From Candidatus Bathyarchaeota archaeon (GTDB lineage Archaea > Thermoproteota > Bathyarchaeia > TCS64), in assembly GCA_013329615.1 (NCBI GenBank), contig DUKA01000153.1, positions 767 to 20,701 on the forward strand: 19,935 nt of DNA. Direction: 5' to 3'. Under the pieces are notes generated by a model. It ran no database searches and was not told where the DNA came from. It was given only the letters and a program-made list of their open reading frames with translations. Both the position numbers and the translations under genes were made by a program. Shown here piece after piece: positions 6,857-13,842 of this stretch (within the stretch, counting starts at the first letter, position 1; every line of letters begins with the position of its first letter).

Positions 6857-6875
6857 CCCCACCGTCTTGGGGAAG

Positions 6876-6883
6876 ATTTTAAC
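6876..6883 (+). promoter_or_regulatory. amrS: TATA box of amrS
   Basis: ATTTTAAC is centred about 28 nt before the ATG at 6908, in the 51-nt gap after psmA, and predicts a leaderless transcript. Confidence 0.65.
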
Positions 6884-6907
6884 CACACTCTCCCCGAGTC
6901 TTCACTG

Positions 6908-7927
6908 ATGGAGACCCGCTACCAAGAGGAACTCGCCAATGAGACGGCGCGTTGCACCATCTGCCCACGGATGTGCACAATGAAGCCGGGGCAACGCGGT
7001 TTCTGCGGCACTAAGGAGAATCAAGGCGGCAAGATAGTCAACCTCACATACGGGCTCCTCAGCGCCCTAGCGGTCGACCCCATCGAGAAGAAGCCACTCG
7101 CTCACTTCTACCCGGGGAGCCTCAGCCTGAGCATCAGCAGCGTCGGCTGCAGCTTCACCTGCCCTTGGTGCCAGAACTGGCACCTCTCAACAGCTAAGCC
7201 GGACTCGGGGCTGAAACGTGTGCCCCCGGACTACGTCGTGGACATGGCGCACAGGCAGAAGTGCACGAGTATCAGCTACACCTACAACGAGCCGCTGATC
7301 AACCTCGACTACGTCGAGGACACGGCTAGGCTGGCGAGGCAGGAGGGGATCAAGAACGTCCTCGTCACGAACGGCTACATAAGCCAGAAGGCATTGGCCA
7401 GGGTCGTCGACGCCATCGACGCGGCGAACGTTGACTGGAAGGGCTTCACCGAGGAGTTCTACAGGAAACACTGCTCCGCTGATCTGCAGAGCGTCCTCGA
7501 CGCCACCGTCGAGATGCACAGGAAGGGTGTGCATGTCGAGGTGACGTTTCTCATCATCCCCGAGACGAACGACGGCGAGGACGAGGCGCGCAGGATGGCG
7601 CGGTACCTCGTCGATAAGATGGGCCCCGACGTGCCCCTGCATCTGAGCAGGTTCTACCCCCAGTACAAGTTCAGTCACCTGCCCCCGACGCCGGTTGAGA
7701 CGCTGCTACGCGTGAGAGAAATCGCCAGACAGGAGGGCATCCACTACGTCTACGTGGGGAACGTCCCGGGGAATGGCTACGAGGACACGGTGTGCCCGAA
7801 GTGTGACAAGACTGTGATAGGGCGCGTTGGATACGAGATAAACGCTTGGCACCTAGACGCCGGGCACCACTGCAAGTATTGTGGCGCCCCCATCCCGATA
7901 GTTGGGGAGAGGGAGAGCCACCTCTAA
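6908..7927 (+). CDS. amrS: AmmeMemoRadiSam system radical SAM enzyme
   Basis: A 339-residue radical SAM protein of the AmrS family. An N-terminal cysteine knuckle, CTICPRMC...GFCGT (Cys16, 19, 23, 33), precedes the CxxxCxxC cluster VGCSFTCPWCQNW (Cys81, 85, 88) that binds the 4Fe-4S/SAM. ISYTYNEPL and NVLVTNGY are conserved core segments shared with pyruvate-formate-lyase activases. The C-terminus has a second Cys set (Cys296, 299, 322, 325), a rubredoxin-like metal site. Family knowledge: it co-occurs with Memo and AMMECR1 proteins, and the reaction of the system is not established. Neither partner is encoded in this window. It has its own promoter and an ATG start with nearly no leader. Confidence 0.93.
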   Translation: METRYQEELANETARCTICPRMCTMKPGQRGFCGTKENQGGKIVNLTYGLLSALAVDPIEKKPLAHFYPGSLSLSISSVGCSFTCPWCQNWHLSTAKPDSGLKRVPPDYVVDMAHRQKCTSISYTYNEPLINLDYVEDTARLARQEGIKNVLVTNGYISQKALARVVDAIDAANVDWKGFTEEFYRKHCSADLQSVLDATVEMHRKGVHVEVTFLIIPETNDGEDEARRMARYLVDKMGPDVPLHLSRFYPQYKFSHLPPTPVETLLRVREIARQEGIHYVYVGNVPGNGYEDTVCPKCDKTVIGRVGYEINAWHLDAGHHCKYCGAPIPIVGERESHL

Positions 7928-7930
7928 TCC

Positions 7931-7938
7931 TTATTACC
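7931..7938 (+). promoter_or_regulatory. TATA-like box of the pyruvate-kinase-C-like gene
   Basis: TTATTACC is centred about 43 nt before the ATG at 7977, giving an expected leader of about 16 nt. GTGAT at 7967-7971, complementary to the 16S rRNA tail, lies 5 nt before that ATG and supports the start. Confidence 0.5.
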
Positions 7939-7976
7939 GCCCACAGCCATGCTTCTACCACCATTCTGTGATCAAC

Positions 7977-8588
7977 ATGAGCATGAAGAGAACCACAGTC
8001 ATATTCGAGAAGGGCGGCGAGGAGCACACCGAGGAGACACTCAAGATAGCCCTAGCGGGGGCGAAGGAGAGGAAGATAGACACCGTACTTATCTCCACGT
8101 CCACCGGCGGGACGGGCCTCAAGGCCCTCGAGGTCTTCAAGGGAAGCGGACTGAAGCTCGTATTCATCAGGCACCAGACGGGCTACCCATCGAAGGGAAA
8201 GCAGATGATGCCTCCAGATGTCTACGCCAAGCTGGAGAAGGCTGGCAGGGTCGTGACCTGTACCGATGTACTCACCGGCGGAGTCGACGTCGGCGTCGCG
8301 AGGCAGAGGCCGGAGAAAGAGCAGCCGCTAGAGACGAGCCTACCATGGATAGTCCCGCCTGTGAACGTCGTCATAGCCAACACGCTGCGCCAGATAAGCC
8401 AGGGTACGAAGGTCGGCATCGAAATAGCAATGATGGCCGCTGACTGCGACGCCGTGGGCATCGATAAGCCCGTCGTCAGCATCGGAGGCAGCCACGCTGG
8501 CGCCGACACGGCGATCGTCGTCACCCCGGCGGCGTCCAACAGGTTCAGGGACCTAAGGCTGCACGAGATACTCGCCAAACCCTTCTAG
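7977..8588 (+). CDS. Pyruvate kinase C-terminal (alpha/beta) domain-like protein
   Basis: A 203-residue soluble protein that resembles the pyruvate kinase C-terminal domain as a stand-alone unit (COG1751 type), without the catalytic TIM barrel. Visible features are EETLKIALAGAKERKIDTVL then ISTSTGGTG (the helix-strand-Ser/Thr-rich loop of that fold), LVFIRHQTGY, and a C-terminal KPVVSIGGSHAGADTAIVV.PA segment. The function is unknown. In pyruvate kinase this domain carries the allosteric sugar-phosphate site, so ligand sensing is one guess. I placed the start at ATG 7977 because the TATA box (7931-7938) lies inside any longer reading; a second ATG follows at 7983. Confidence 0.82.
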   Translation: MSMKRTTVIFEKGGEEHTEETLKIALAGAKERKIDTVLISTSTGGTGLKALEVFKGSGLKLVFIRHQTGYPSKGKQMMPPDVYAKLEKAGRVVTCTDVLTGGVDVGVARQRPEKEQPLETSLPWIVPPVNVVIANTLRQISQGTKVGIEIAMMAADCDAVGIDKPVVSIGGSHAGADTAIVVTPAASNRFRDLRLHEILAKPF

Positions 8589-8627
8589 CCCCAAACCCTT
8601 TTCTCACGACCACACAGATTTCACCCA

Positions 8628-8783
8628 ATGGTGAATCTGGGCATCTTCGCGGTCGCCTTCATCGTGATACTCGTGGTCATCATCGTGGGGCGGAACAGGC
8701 TGCCGAGGTGGGCGAGGTTCACTCTGATGATGGCGGAGGTCATAATCATGTTCTTCGCCATAGTCTTCGTGATCTTCGGCTAG
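8628..8783 (+). CDS. Small two-helix membrane protein (51 aa)
   Basis: ATG at 8628 opens a 51-residue frame ending in TAG at 8781-8783. It begins MVNLGIFAVAFIVILVVIIV. Two hydrophobic helices (about 4-20 and 32-50) are joined by a basic, Pro-containing loop (GRNRLPRWAR), which by the positive-inside rule should face the cytoplasm, leaving both termini outside. It matches no family I recognise. It lies 39 nt after the pyruvate-kinase-like gene and 50 nt before the DedA-like gene on the same strand, and its codon use resembles real neighbours. Its regular two-helix layout argues that it is a real gene, but there is no homology support. Confidence 0.6.
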   Translation: MVNLGIFAVAFIVILVVIIVGRNRLPRWARFTLMMAEVIIMFFAIVFVIFG

Positions 8784-8833
8784 TTGTGCATGGGGAAAGC
8801 ATTTCAACCCCCGCACCTCTTGGGTGGATCGCG

Positions 8834-9499
8834 TTGAACAAGAGGGCGTATCTCACCATAGGAGGCGTCGCGGCGACTGCCCTCGTATCCGGGTACCTCC
8901 TCCTGCTCCTCTTCACCGACCCCGCCCGACTGGAGGCCATGGGGCTCGGAGGCGTGTTCGTCGCCTCGCTTCTGAGCCACGCCACGATGGTGGCGAGGGA
9001 CATATTCGTCCCCCTCTTCCTAGCCTTGACGCCGCTGTACAACCCGATAATCCTCGGCGCCTCGGCGGGCATAGGCGGCGCCATCGGCGACATAATACCA
9101 TACCTCCTCGGCCTCGGCGTCGCCGAGACCATCGAGAAGACTGGAAGCAAGGCCGAGAACCTCGTGGACAAGTGGATGAAAAAGTACGGCCTCTGGGCAA
9201 TCCTTGTCGTCGCCATGACGCCCCTCCCCGACCTGCCCATAGTGATGCTCGCGGGGACAAGGCGACTGCCCTTCACAAAGCTGGTCATCATAGAGGCGGT
9301 GGGCAAGACCGTGCTCTACAGCCTCGGCGCATTCATCGGCGGCTGGGTCTTCGAGCTGCTCATAGGCGCTGTTGGTAGCTGGCTGGCCAGCGTGGGAATC
9401 CTAGTAGGCAGCATAGCATTCTCCGTCGCCTTGACGTGGCCGCCGAGCCGCGACTGGCTATTCAACCTGCTCGACCGCTTCATCCCCGACGGCGAGTGA
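8834..9499 (+). CDS. DedA/VTT-domain (SNARE-associated type) membrane protein
   Basis: A protein of about 221 residues and several membrane segments: about 8-25, a hydrophobic stretch with re-entrant character (GVFVASLLSHATMVARDIFVP), ILGASAGIGGAIGDIIPYLLG, YGLWAILVVAMTPLPDLPIV, and two C-terminal helices. The G.IGD..PY and P.PD.P......G pattern is that of the DedA/VTT family, membrane proteins implicated in lipid scrambling and envelope homeostasis. The TTG at 8834 is the best start: the longer reading overlaps the 51-residue gene and adds residues with no family character. A weak TATA-like CATTTCAA (8799-8806) is upstream. The 3' end overlaps the convergent polX stop by 20 nt. Confidence 0.8.
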   Translation: MNKRAYLTIGGVAATALVSGYLLLLLFTDPARLEAMGLGGVFVASLLSHATMVARDIFVPLFLALTPLYNPIILGASAGIGGAIGDIIPYLLGLGVAETIEKTGSKAENLVDKWMKKYGLWAILVVAMTPLPDLPIVMLAGTRRLPFTKLVIIEAVGKTVLYSLGAFIGGWVFELLIGAVGSWLASVGILVGSIAFSVALTWPPSRDWLFNLLDRFIPDGE

Positions 9500-11192
9500 G
9501 TTCGTCCACGGTCAACGTATTCAGGACGTCCCCAGCGGTGAGCCAGCCGCGCCGGGCTACCGAGACGCCGAGCGGCAGGAACTCCATCTGGTTGAGCGCG
9601 TGGGCATCCGTGCCTATGCTCATTGCGACGCCGGTCTCCATCGCCTTCCTGCAGGAGACGTCGTCGAGGTCGAGGCGCTCGGGGAAGGCGTTTATCTCCA
9701 TAGCGACCCCCCGCGCGACGGCGGCCTCAAAGACCCGGTCTAGGTTAAGCGGGTAGGGCTTCCTCTTCTGTATGATTCTCCCAGTCGGATGCCCTATGGC
9801 ATCGACGTGTTCGCTCTGGATGGCCTTGATCATCCTCGTCGTCATGGCTTCCTCGTCCCCTTTGAAGCCGCTGTGCAGGCTCGCGACGACGAAGTCAAGC
9901 TCCTTGAGGACCTTGTCCGCGATGTCGAGGGAGCCGTCCGCCTTTATGTCGCACTCCACGCCCTTGAGGACTCTGAAACCGTCGAGTTCATCGTTAAGGG
10001 CGTCAATCTCCTTGCCTTGCTCGGCTAGGCGCGCCTCGTCGAGGCCGTGCGCGATGCCGAGGCTCTTCGAGTGGTCTGTTATGGCGACGTAGTTCAGGCT
10101 GAGGCTCCTCGCCTTATCGGCGACCTCCTTGATTGTCATGGAGCCGTCGCTCCAGTTGCTGTGGCAGTGCAGGTCGCCCTTGATCTCTTCTAGTTTTACA
10201 AGTTTGGGGAGCTTGTGCTCCATGGCTGCATCTATCTCGCCCCTGTTCTCACGCAGCTCAGGGGAGACCCAGTCCATACCGAGCGCCCCGTATATCTCAT
10301 CCTCCATCTCCGAGGCAAGTAGGGCGTCGCCCTCGCGTCGGAAGAGTCCGTACTCGTTCAACTTGTAGCCGAGCTTGACGCCGATGATGCGCAGCTTGAC
10401 GTTGTGATCCTTCGAACCTGTGAAGTACTGGAGTGCGGCGCCGTACGCCTCTGGGGGGATGACGCGGCAGTCGACCTGCAGGTGCCCCTTGAGGTAGACG
10501 GTGCTCTTCGTCGCCCCGTGGCTCACGACGCGCTCCACTGGAGGCATCGAGACGAACCTCTCCGAGGCGGCGTCGGGGTCGTTCGAGGCGACGAGCAGGT
10601 CGAGGTCGCCTATAGTCTCCCTCCTGCGGCGGTAGGAGCCCGCCACCTCCGCCCGTATGACGGCGGGGGACCCCCTCATCCAAACAAGCATATCATCGAC
10701 GATCGGCAGGACGGCCCCGAGGAGGAAACGCGTCTGCCTATTCCGATAGTCCCCGATGCTCAGTAGTATGTTCTGCTCCTTCTTCTCCCCAAATCCCTTG
10801 AGCCCACGCACCCGTCCCTCCTTCGCCGCCTTCTCGAGGTCGTCGATCGAGGAGACCTTGAGCTCATCCACAAGGCGCATGGCGTTCTTTGGGCCGATGC
10901 CCTCAAGCTCCATGAGCTGGCGCACGCCGGGCGGTAGTGACTCGCGCAACTCCTCGAGCACCTTCGACTCGCCCGTGTCTAGGAACTCAGCAATGGTGGC
11001 GGCGATGCTCTTGCCGACGCCGGGTATCTGGTCAAGCTCCCCACGATCCTTGACCTTCCTCACGTCCTCTGTGAGGCTGGTTATCCGCTGGGCGGCGAGC
11101 AGGTAGGCTCGGCTCCTGAACCTGTCCTCCTTGATAGTCAGTATTTCACCTATCTCGTAGAGGACTGCGGCGACATCGGCGTTGGCGCTCAC
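9480..11192 (-). CDS. polX: Family X DNA polymerase with PHP phosphoesterase domain
   Basis: A 570-residue PolX enzyme for gap-filling DNA repair. The N-terminal 8-kDa-like region (SANADVAAVLYEIGEILTIK) is followed by two helix-hairpin-helix DNA-binding motifs (IPGVGKSIAA and LEGIGPKNAM). The nucleotidyltransferase core has GDLDLLVAS (two catalytic Asp) and LQVDCRVI (third Asp). The C-terminal PHP domain is complete by eye: DLHCHSNWSDGS, ITDHSKSLG, VASLHSGF, IGHPTGR and GTDAHA carry the metal ligands, so 3'-5' exonuclease/phosphatase activity is expected. The start is placed at the GTG at 11192 because the shared TATA box is 27 nt upstream and 570 residues is the normal family length; longer readings run through that box. 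The PHP-PolX form is best known from bacteria but occurs in some archaea. Confidence 0.94.
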   Translation of the reverse strand: MSANADVAAVLYEIGEILTIKEDRFRSRAYLLAAQRITSLTEDVRKVKDRGELDQIPGVGKSIAATIAEFLDTGESKVLEELRESLPPGVRQLMELEGIGPKNAMRLVDELKVSSIDDLEKAAKEGRVRGLKGFGEKKEQNILLSIGDYRNRQTRFLLGAVLPIVDDMLVWMRGSPAVIRAEVAGSYRRRRETIGDLDLLVASNDPDAASERFVSMPPVERVVSHGATKSTVYLKGHLQVDCRVIPPEAYGAALQYFTGSKDHNVKLRIIGVKLGYKLNEYGLFRREGDALLASEMEDEIYGALGMDWVSPELRENRGEIDAAMEHKLPKLVKLEEIKGDLHCHSNWSDGSMTIKEVADKARSLSLNYVAITDHSKSLGIAHGLDEARLAEQGKEIDALNDELDGFRVLKGVECDIKADGSLDIADKVLKELDFVVASLHSGFKGDEEAMTTRMIKAIQSEHVDAIGHPTGRIIQKRKPYPLNLDRVFEAAVARGVAMEINAFPERLDLDDVSCRKAMETGVAMSIGTDAHALNQMEFLPLGVSVARRGWLTAGDVLNTLTVDELTRRRG

Positions 11193-11213
11193 GATCAAGG
11201 TACAGGAAAATGA

Positions 11214-11224
11214 GTTTATTAAAC
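11214..11224. promoter_or_regulatory. Shared bidirectional TATA box between polX and the zinc-ribbon gene
   Basis: GTTTATTAAAC is a near-perfect palindrome (only the central base breaks symmetry) centred at 11219. The polX GTG (11192, leftward) and the zinc-ribbon ATG (11246, rightward) each begin exactly 27 nt from that centre, the spacing expected for TATA to transcript start in archaea. One box therefore appears to drive two leaderless mRNAs. Confidence 0.7.
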
Positions 11225-11245
11225 CCCCGGGGGCTGAGTGAGTGT

Positions 11246-11830
11246 ATGCCCTTCTGCCCAGAGTGCGGTACACCTGTGAAGGTGGAGAACAAGTTCTGCC
11301 CGTACTGTGGGTACAAACTTGAACCCGTGGCAGCCCCACAGCAGCGCCAAGCCGCCTACCCGCCACAGCAGGCCCAAGAAACCATCAGGGTCCTCATTCC
11401 CAACTTGATGAAGTCGAAGTCTCTAGGCAGGACCGACACCTACAACCTGATCGTAACCAATAAGCGGAGCATCTTCGCCAAGCTGACGCAGCAGATAATG
11501 AACGAGACTGTGAACAAGCGCCGAGCCAAGGCGGAGGCCGAAGGCAAGGGATTCTTCGGCAAGTGGAAGGCGCAGATGCAGGGATTCAACACATACACCG
11601 ACTGGTACGCGGACAAGACGCCCGACTACACCCTCGGGGAGACGCAGGGCAACTGGGCAGTCGAAAACTCAGCAATAAGCAATGTCAGGGTCAACGAGTC
11701 CAAGGACGAGGAGAGCGGCATCGAGACCTACTACATAGAGTTCACGACACCGACGGGCAAGTTCGACTTCTCGATGCAGTACGACCCACATGAGATGCTT
11801 GCTAAGGCGTACGGCGGGGTGATGCGATGA
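11246..11830 (+). CDS. Zinc-ribbon protein with C-terminal beta-rich domain
   Basis: A 194-residue protein. The N-terminal zinc ribbon uses Cys4, Cys7, Cys18 and Cys21 (FCPECG...FCPYCGYKLE). A Pro/Gln/Ala linker (about 28-45) follows. The rest (RVLIPNLMKSKSLGRTDTYN...LIVTNKRSIFAKLT, then YYIEFTTPTGKFDFSM) is strand-rich; the phrase VTNKRSIFA resembles PH-like domains in which a strand with a T..R segment is conserved. No family is certain, and there is no membrane helix. The stop overlaps the next gene's start as ATGA (11827-11830), so the two are almost certainly translated together. The ATG at 11246 is chosen over 11210 because the TATA box occupies 11214-11224. An adaptor or sensor role for the nucleotidase is inference. 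Confidence 0.8.
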   Translation: MPFCPECGTPVKVENKFCPYCGYKLEPVAAPQQRQAAYPPQQAQETIRVLIPNLMKSKSLGRTDTYNLIVTNKRSIFAKLTQQIMNETVNKRRAKAEAEGKGFFGKWKAQMQGFNTYTDWYADKTPDYTLGETQGNWAVENSAISNVRVNESKDEESGIETYYIEFTTPTGKFDFSMQYDPHEMLAKAYGGVMR

Positions 11831-13287
11831 ATTTGAAGAAGTTCACAATACTCCACTCGAATGACATGCACGGGGACTTTCTCGCCGAGCTTAGGGGCGG
11901 GGAGGGCAAACTAATCGGTGGACTCAGCCTGTTATCCGGCTACATCAACAAGGTGAGACACGAGGAGGAGAACGTCCTCTACTTCATCTCGGGGGACATG
12001 GTACAAGGGAGCCTCATCGACTCGGAGTACAAGGGCATCAGCACGATGGCGATCATGAACTACCTCGCCCCCGACGCAGTCGCCCTCGGCAACCACGAGT
12101 TCGACTATGGCCTCCCCCACCTGCTCTTCCTCGAAAAGGTCGCCAACTTCCCCATCGTCAACGCCAACCTCTACGTCAAGGGCTTCAACAAGCGCCTCAT
12201 GCGCCCATACGTCGTGATCCGCAAAGCGGGCTTCGACTTCCTCATCACCGGCATAATCACCGAGAAGGTCATGGACAGCATAAAGGGGGACAGCCTCATC
12301 GGCAGCTTCGTCAGCCTAGAAGAGGCGGGCGCCGAGGTCGGCAAGATCACGAACGTCTACAAGAACGACGACATAGACCTCACAGTCCTCCTCACACACA
12401 TCGGCTACGACTCGGACCTTGAACTCGCGGAGATGCTGAAACCTGAGTGGGGCGTAGACCTCATCATCGGTGGCCACAGCCACACCATCCTCGACAAGCC
12501 GACGGAGAAGAATGGAGTCCTCGTCACACAGGCGGGCGTCGGCACCGACCAGATAGGCAGATTCGACATAACCGTCGACGACGACACGAACAGCATAGTC
12601 GAGTACAAGTGGCGCCTCATCCCCATAGACAGCAGCATCGCCGAGCCCGACAGGGACCTCGAGAAGTACATCAAGACGTTCCAAGAGGAGGTCGACCACA
12701 AGTACAGCGCCGTAATCTGCAGGCTCGCGCACACGCACACTCACCCGAGCAGGTTAGTGGAGACCAGTCTCGGCGACCTCTTCGCCGACGCCGTGTCAGA
12801 GGTTACTGAGAGCGACGTCGCCTTCATGGCCAGCGGCTCGATAAGGGTCAAGGAGTTCGGCCCCATCGTCACGCTGAAGGACTTCCTCGCCTGCTTCCCA
12901 TACAACGATACTTTAACACGATACACGGTCACCGGGACGCGACTCAGGCGCATCTTCAGCCACATCATGCGTAAGGAGAACCGAAACAGCGAGGGCGAGT
13001 GCTACCAGGTCAACGACGCCGTCAGGGCAACATATAACGAGGCGGAGGCGAAACTCACGAGCCTCAAGATGAACGGCCTCGAGGTCAAGGACGATGACAA
13101 GTACACAATTGTCCTGCAGGGCTACCACGCGAGGAGCAGCGAGGCGCACCTCAACGTCACACAGGAGGAGCTGACGGCGATTAAAGCAAAGGTGGTATCC
13201 ACATCAGCCCAAGAAGTTCTTGAGGAGTGGCTGAGGAACCACCAGAATGTAGGGCGCGCCGTCGAGGGGCGCCTCACCTACATCTAG
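11827..13287 (+). CDS. UshA-type metallophosphatase/5'-nucleotidase (cytosolic)
   Basis: A 486-residue two-domain enzyme. The N-terminal calcineurin-like metallophosphatase motifs are all present: HSNDMHGDF (10-18), SGDMVQGS, GNHEFDYG, LTHIGYDSD and GGHSHT. The C-terminal 5'-nucleotidase domain (about 300-486) has LVETSLGDLFADAV, then MASGSIRVKEFGPIV and YTVTGTRLRRIF. In the usual substrate-binding N-x-G-x-R motif the Asn is Ser here (ASGSIR), so nucleotide specificity may differ. The family normally carries a signal peptide; this one starts MNLKKFTILHSND with none, implying a cytosolic enzyme. It overlaps the upstream zinc-ribbon gene by 4 nt (ATGA). Likely activity is hydrolysis of nucleotide mono- or diphosphates, or another phosphoester. 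Confidence 0.93.
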   Translation: MNLKKFTILHSNDMHGDFLAELRGGEGKLIGGLSLLSGYINKVRHEEENVLYFISGDMVQGSLIDSEYKGISTMAIMNYLAPDAVALGNHEFDYGLPHLLFLEKVANFPIVNANLYVKGFNKRLMRPYVVIRKAGFDFLITGIITEKVMDSIKGDSLIGSFVSLEEAGAEVGKITNVYKNDDIDLTVLLTHIGYDSDLELAEMLKPEWGVDLIIGGHSHTILDKPTEKNGVLVTQAGVGTDQIGRFDITVDDDTNSIVEYKWRLIPIDSSIAEPDRDLEKYIKTFQEEVDHKYSAVICRLAHTHTHPSRLVETSLGDLFADAVSEVTESDVAFMASGSIRVKEFGPIVTLKDFLACFPYNDTLTRYTVTGTRLRRIFSHIMRKENRNSEGECYQVNDAVRATYNEAEAKLTSLKMNGLEVKDDDKYTIVLQGYHARSSEAHLNVTQEELTAIKAKVVSTSAQEVLEEWLRNHQNVGRAVEGRLTYI

Positions 13288-13288
13288 G

Positions 13289-13299
13289 AAAGAAAAAAA
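13289..13299 (-). terminator. T-tract terminator of the secreted protein gene
   Basis: Read on the minus strand, an uninterrupted T7 (13293-13299) and further T residues follow 5 nt after the stop at 13305. It fills the 17-nt convergent gap with the nucleotidase gene. Confidence 0.5.
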
Positions 13300-13304
13300 G
13301 GGTT

Positions 13305-13715
13305 CTAACCGGTCGGAGCCGCTACGCACGATCCTGTTTGGTTCCTGCCTCGGCTCCGAGTCTGGCCGCTGACTCCCTGACCGCCTTGCGCGGAGACGCC
13401 TCCATGGTACTGGGAACCCTCTCCGGTGCAGGTACCGTCACCAACACCGCAGGAGCCGTTCATAGCCCGTATCTGCGCACGGGTCTGAGTGCAGTTCTCC
13501 GAGCATACGCCGGTGTCGTCGCATACCATCAGTCTCTGGCGCGTCCTCATCGTGTTCTGGACCTGTTCCTGAACTGGGGACGCGTCGAGTATGCTCGGCT
13601 CTGTGCTGTTGCTAGGATCCTCTACAGAGGAGGCTAGCGCCGGCAGTGCTATAGTCGATACCGCTACCGCCGCCACGAGGACAGCGAGTAGCCCAAACAT
13701 CATCTTTGTCTTCAT
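13305..13715 (-). CDS. Secreted, cysteine-containing hypothetical protein
   Basis: A 136-residue protein with a clear Sec signal peptide: basic MKTK, hydrophobic core about 5-24, and an Ala-rich end (LPALASS) with likely cleavage after ALA near residue 28. The mature part is about 108 residues, hydrophilic, with six Cys (65, 71, 75, 89, 96, 130), enough for three disulfides, and four N-glycosylation sequons (Asn36, 74, 86, 125). The tail is rich in Gly, Ser and Gln. No family is recognised. The start is supported by GGTGA 9 nt before the ATG and a TATA box at 13764-13774. It is divergent from the membrane winged-helix gene (127-nt gap). A surface or exported function is inferred. Confidence 0.75.
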   Translation of the reverse strand: MKTKMMFGLLAVLVAAVAVSTIALPALASSVEDPSNSTEPSILDASPVQEQVQNTMRTRQRLMVCDDTGVCSENCTQTRAQIRAMNGSCGVGDGTCTGEGSQYHGGVSAQGGQGVSGQTRSRGRNQTGSCVAAPTG

Positions 13716-13763
13716 CTCTTCATTTCACCGCGTTTTTGACGCGTGCAGACTATGACCTTCAGC

Positions 13764-13774
13764 TCGATTTAGAT
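13764..13774 (-). promoter_or_regulatory. TATA box of the secreted protein gene
   Basis: On the minus strand ATCTAAATCGA predicts a start near 13742. The leader of about 26 nt would begin with the inverted repeat 13729-13743 (5-bp arms CGCGT/ACGCG around 5 nt) and then the Shine-Dalgarno GGTGA, the first G of which lies in the hairpin arm. Confidence 0.5.
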
Positions 13775-13810
13775 GGTTCTCGTAACATGCGTTTCACGTT
13801 GTGTAACAAC

Positions 13811-13820
13811 GATTTTAACC
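13811..13820 (+). promoter_or_regulatory. TATA box of the membrane winged-helix gene
   Basis: GATTTTAACC is centred 27 nt before the ATG at 13843, predicting a leaderless transcript. Just upstream, 13800-13812 holds a short inverted repeat (GTTGT, 3 nt, ACAAC) that could be a regulator site. Confidence 0.65.
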
Positions 13821-13842
13821 CGAGATTACCTGCTTCTCTGCC

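Noticed and set aside
5914..6882. Long Arg-rich reading frame on the plus strand over the GNAT and psmA genes
   Set aside because: It is an out-of-frame shadow of two well-supported genes; its low-complexity Arg/Pro/Gly content comes from GC-rich codons read in the wrong frame.
8708..8833. N-terminal extension of the DedA-like protein
   Set aside because: It overlaps the 51-residue gene, is hydrophilic and His-rich, and is not family-like.
11193..11366. N-terminal extension of PolX running across the zinc-ribbon gene
   Set aside because: It is not part of any PolX domain and crosses the shared TATA box; GTG 11192 gives the normal family length.
13306..13637. Plus-strand frame opposite the secreted protein gene
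   Set aside because: The minus-strand frame has a signal peptide, ribosome site, TATA box and terminator; the plus frame has none and is an extension from within the nucleotidase region.
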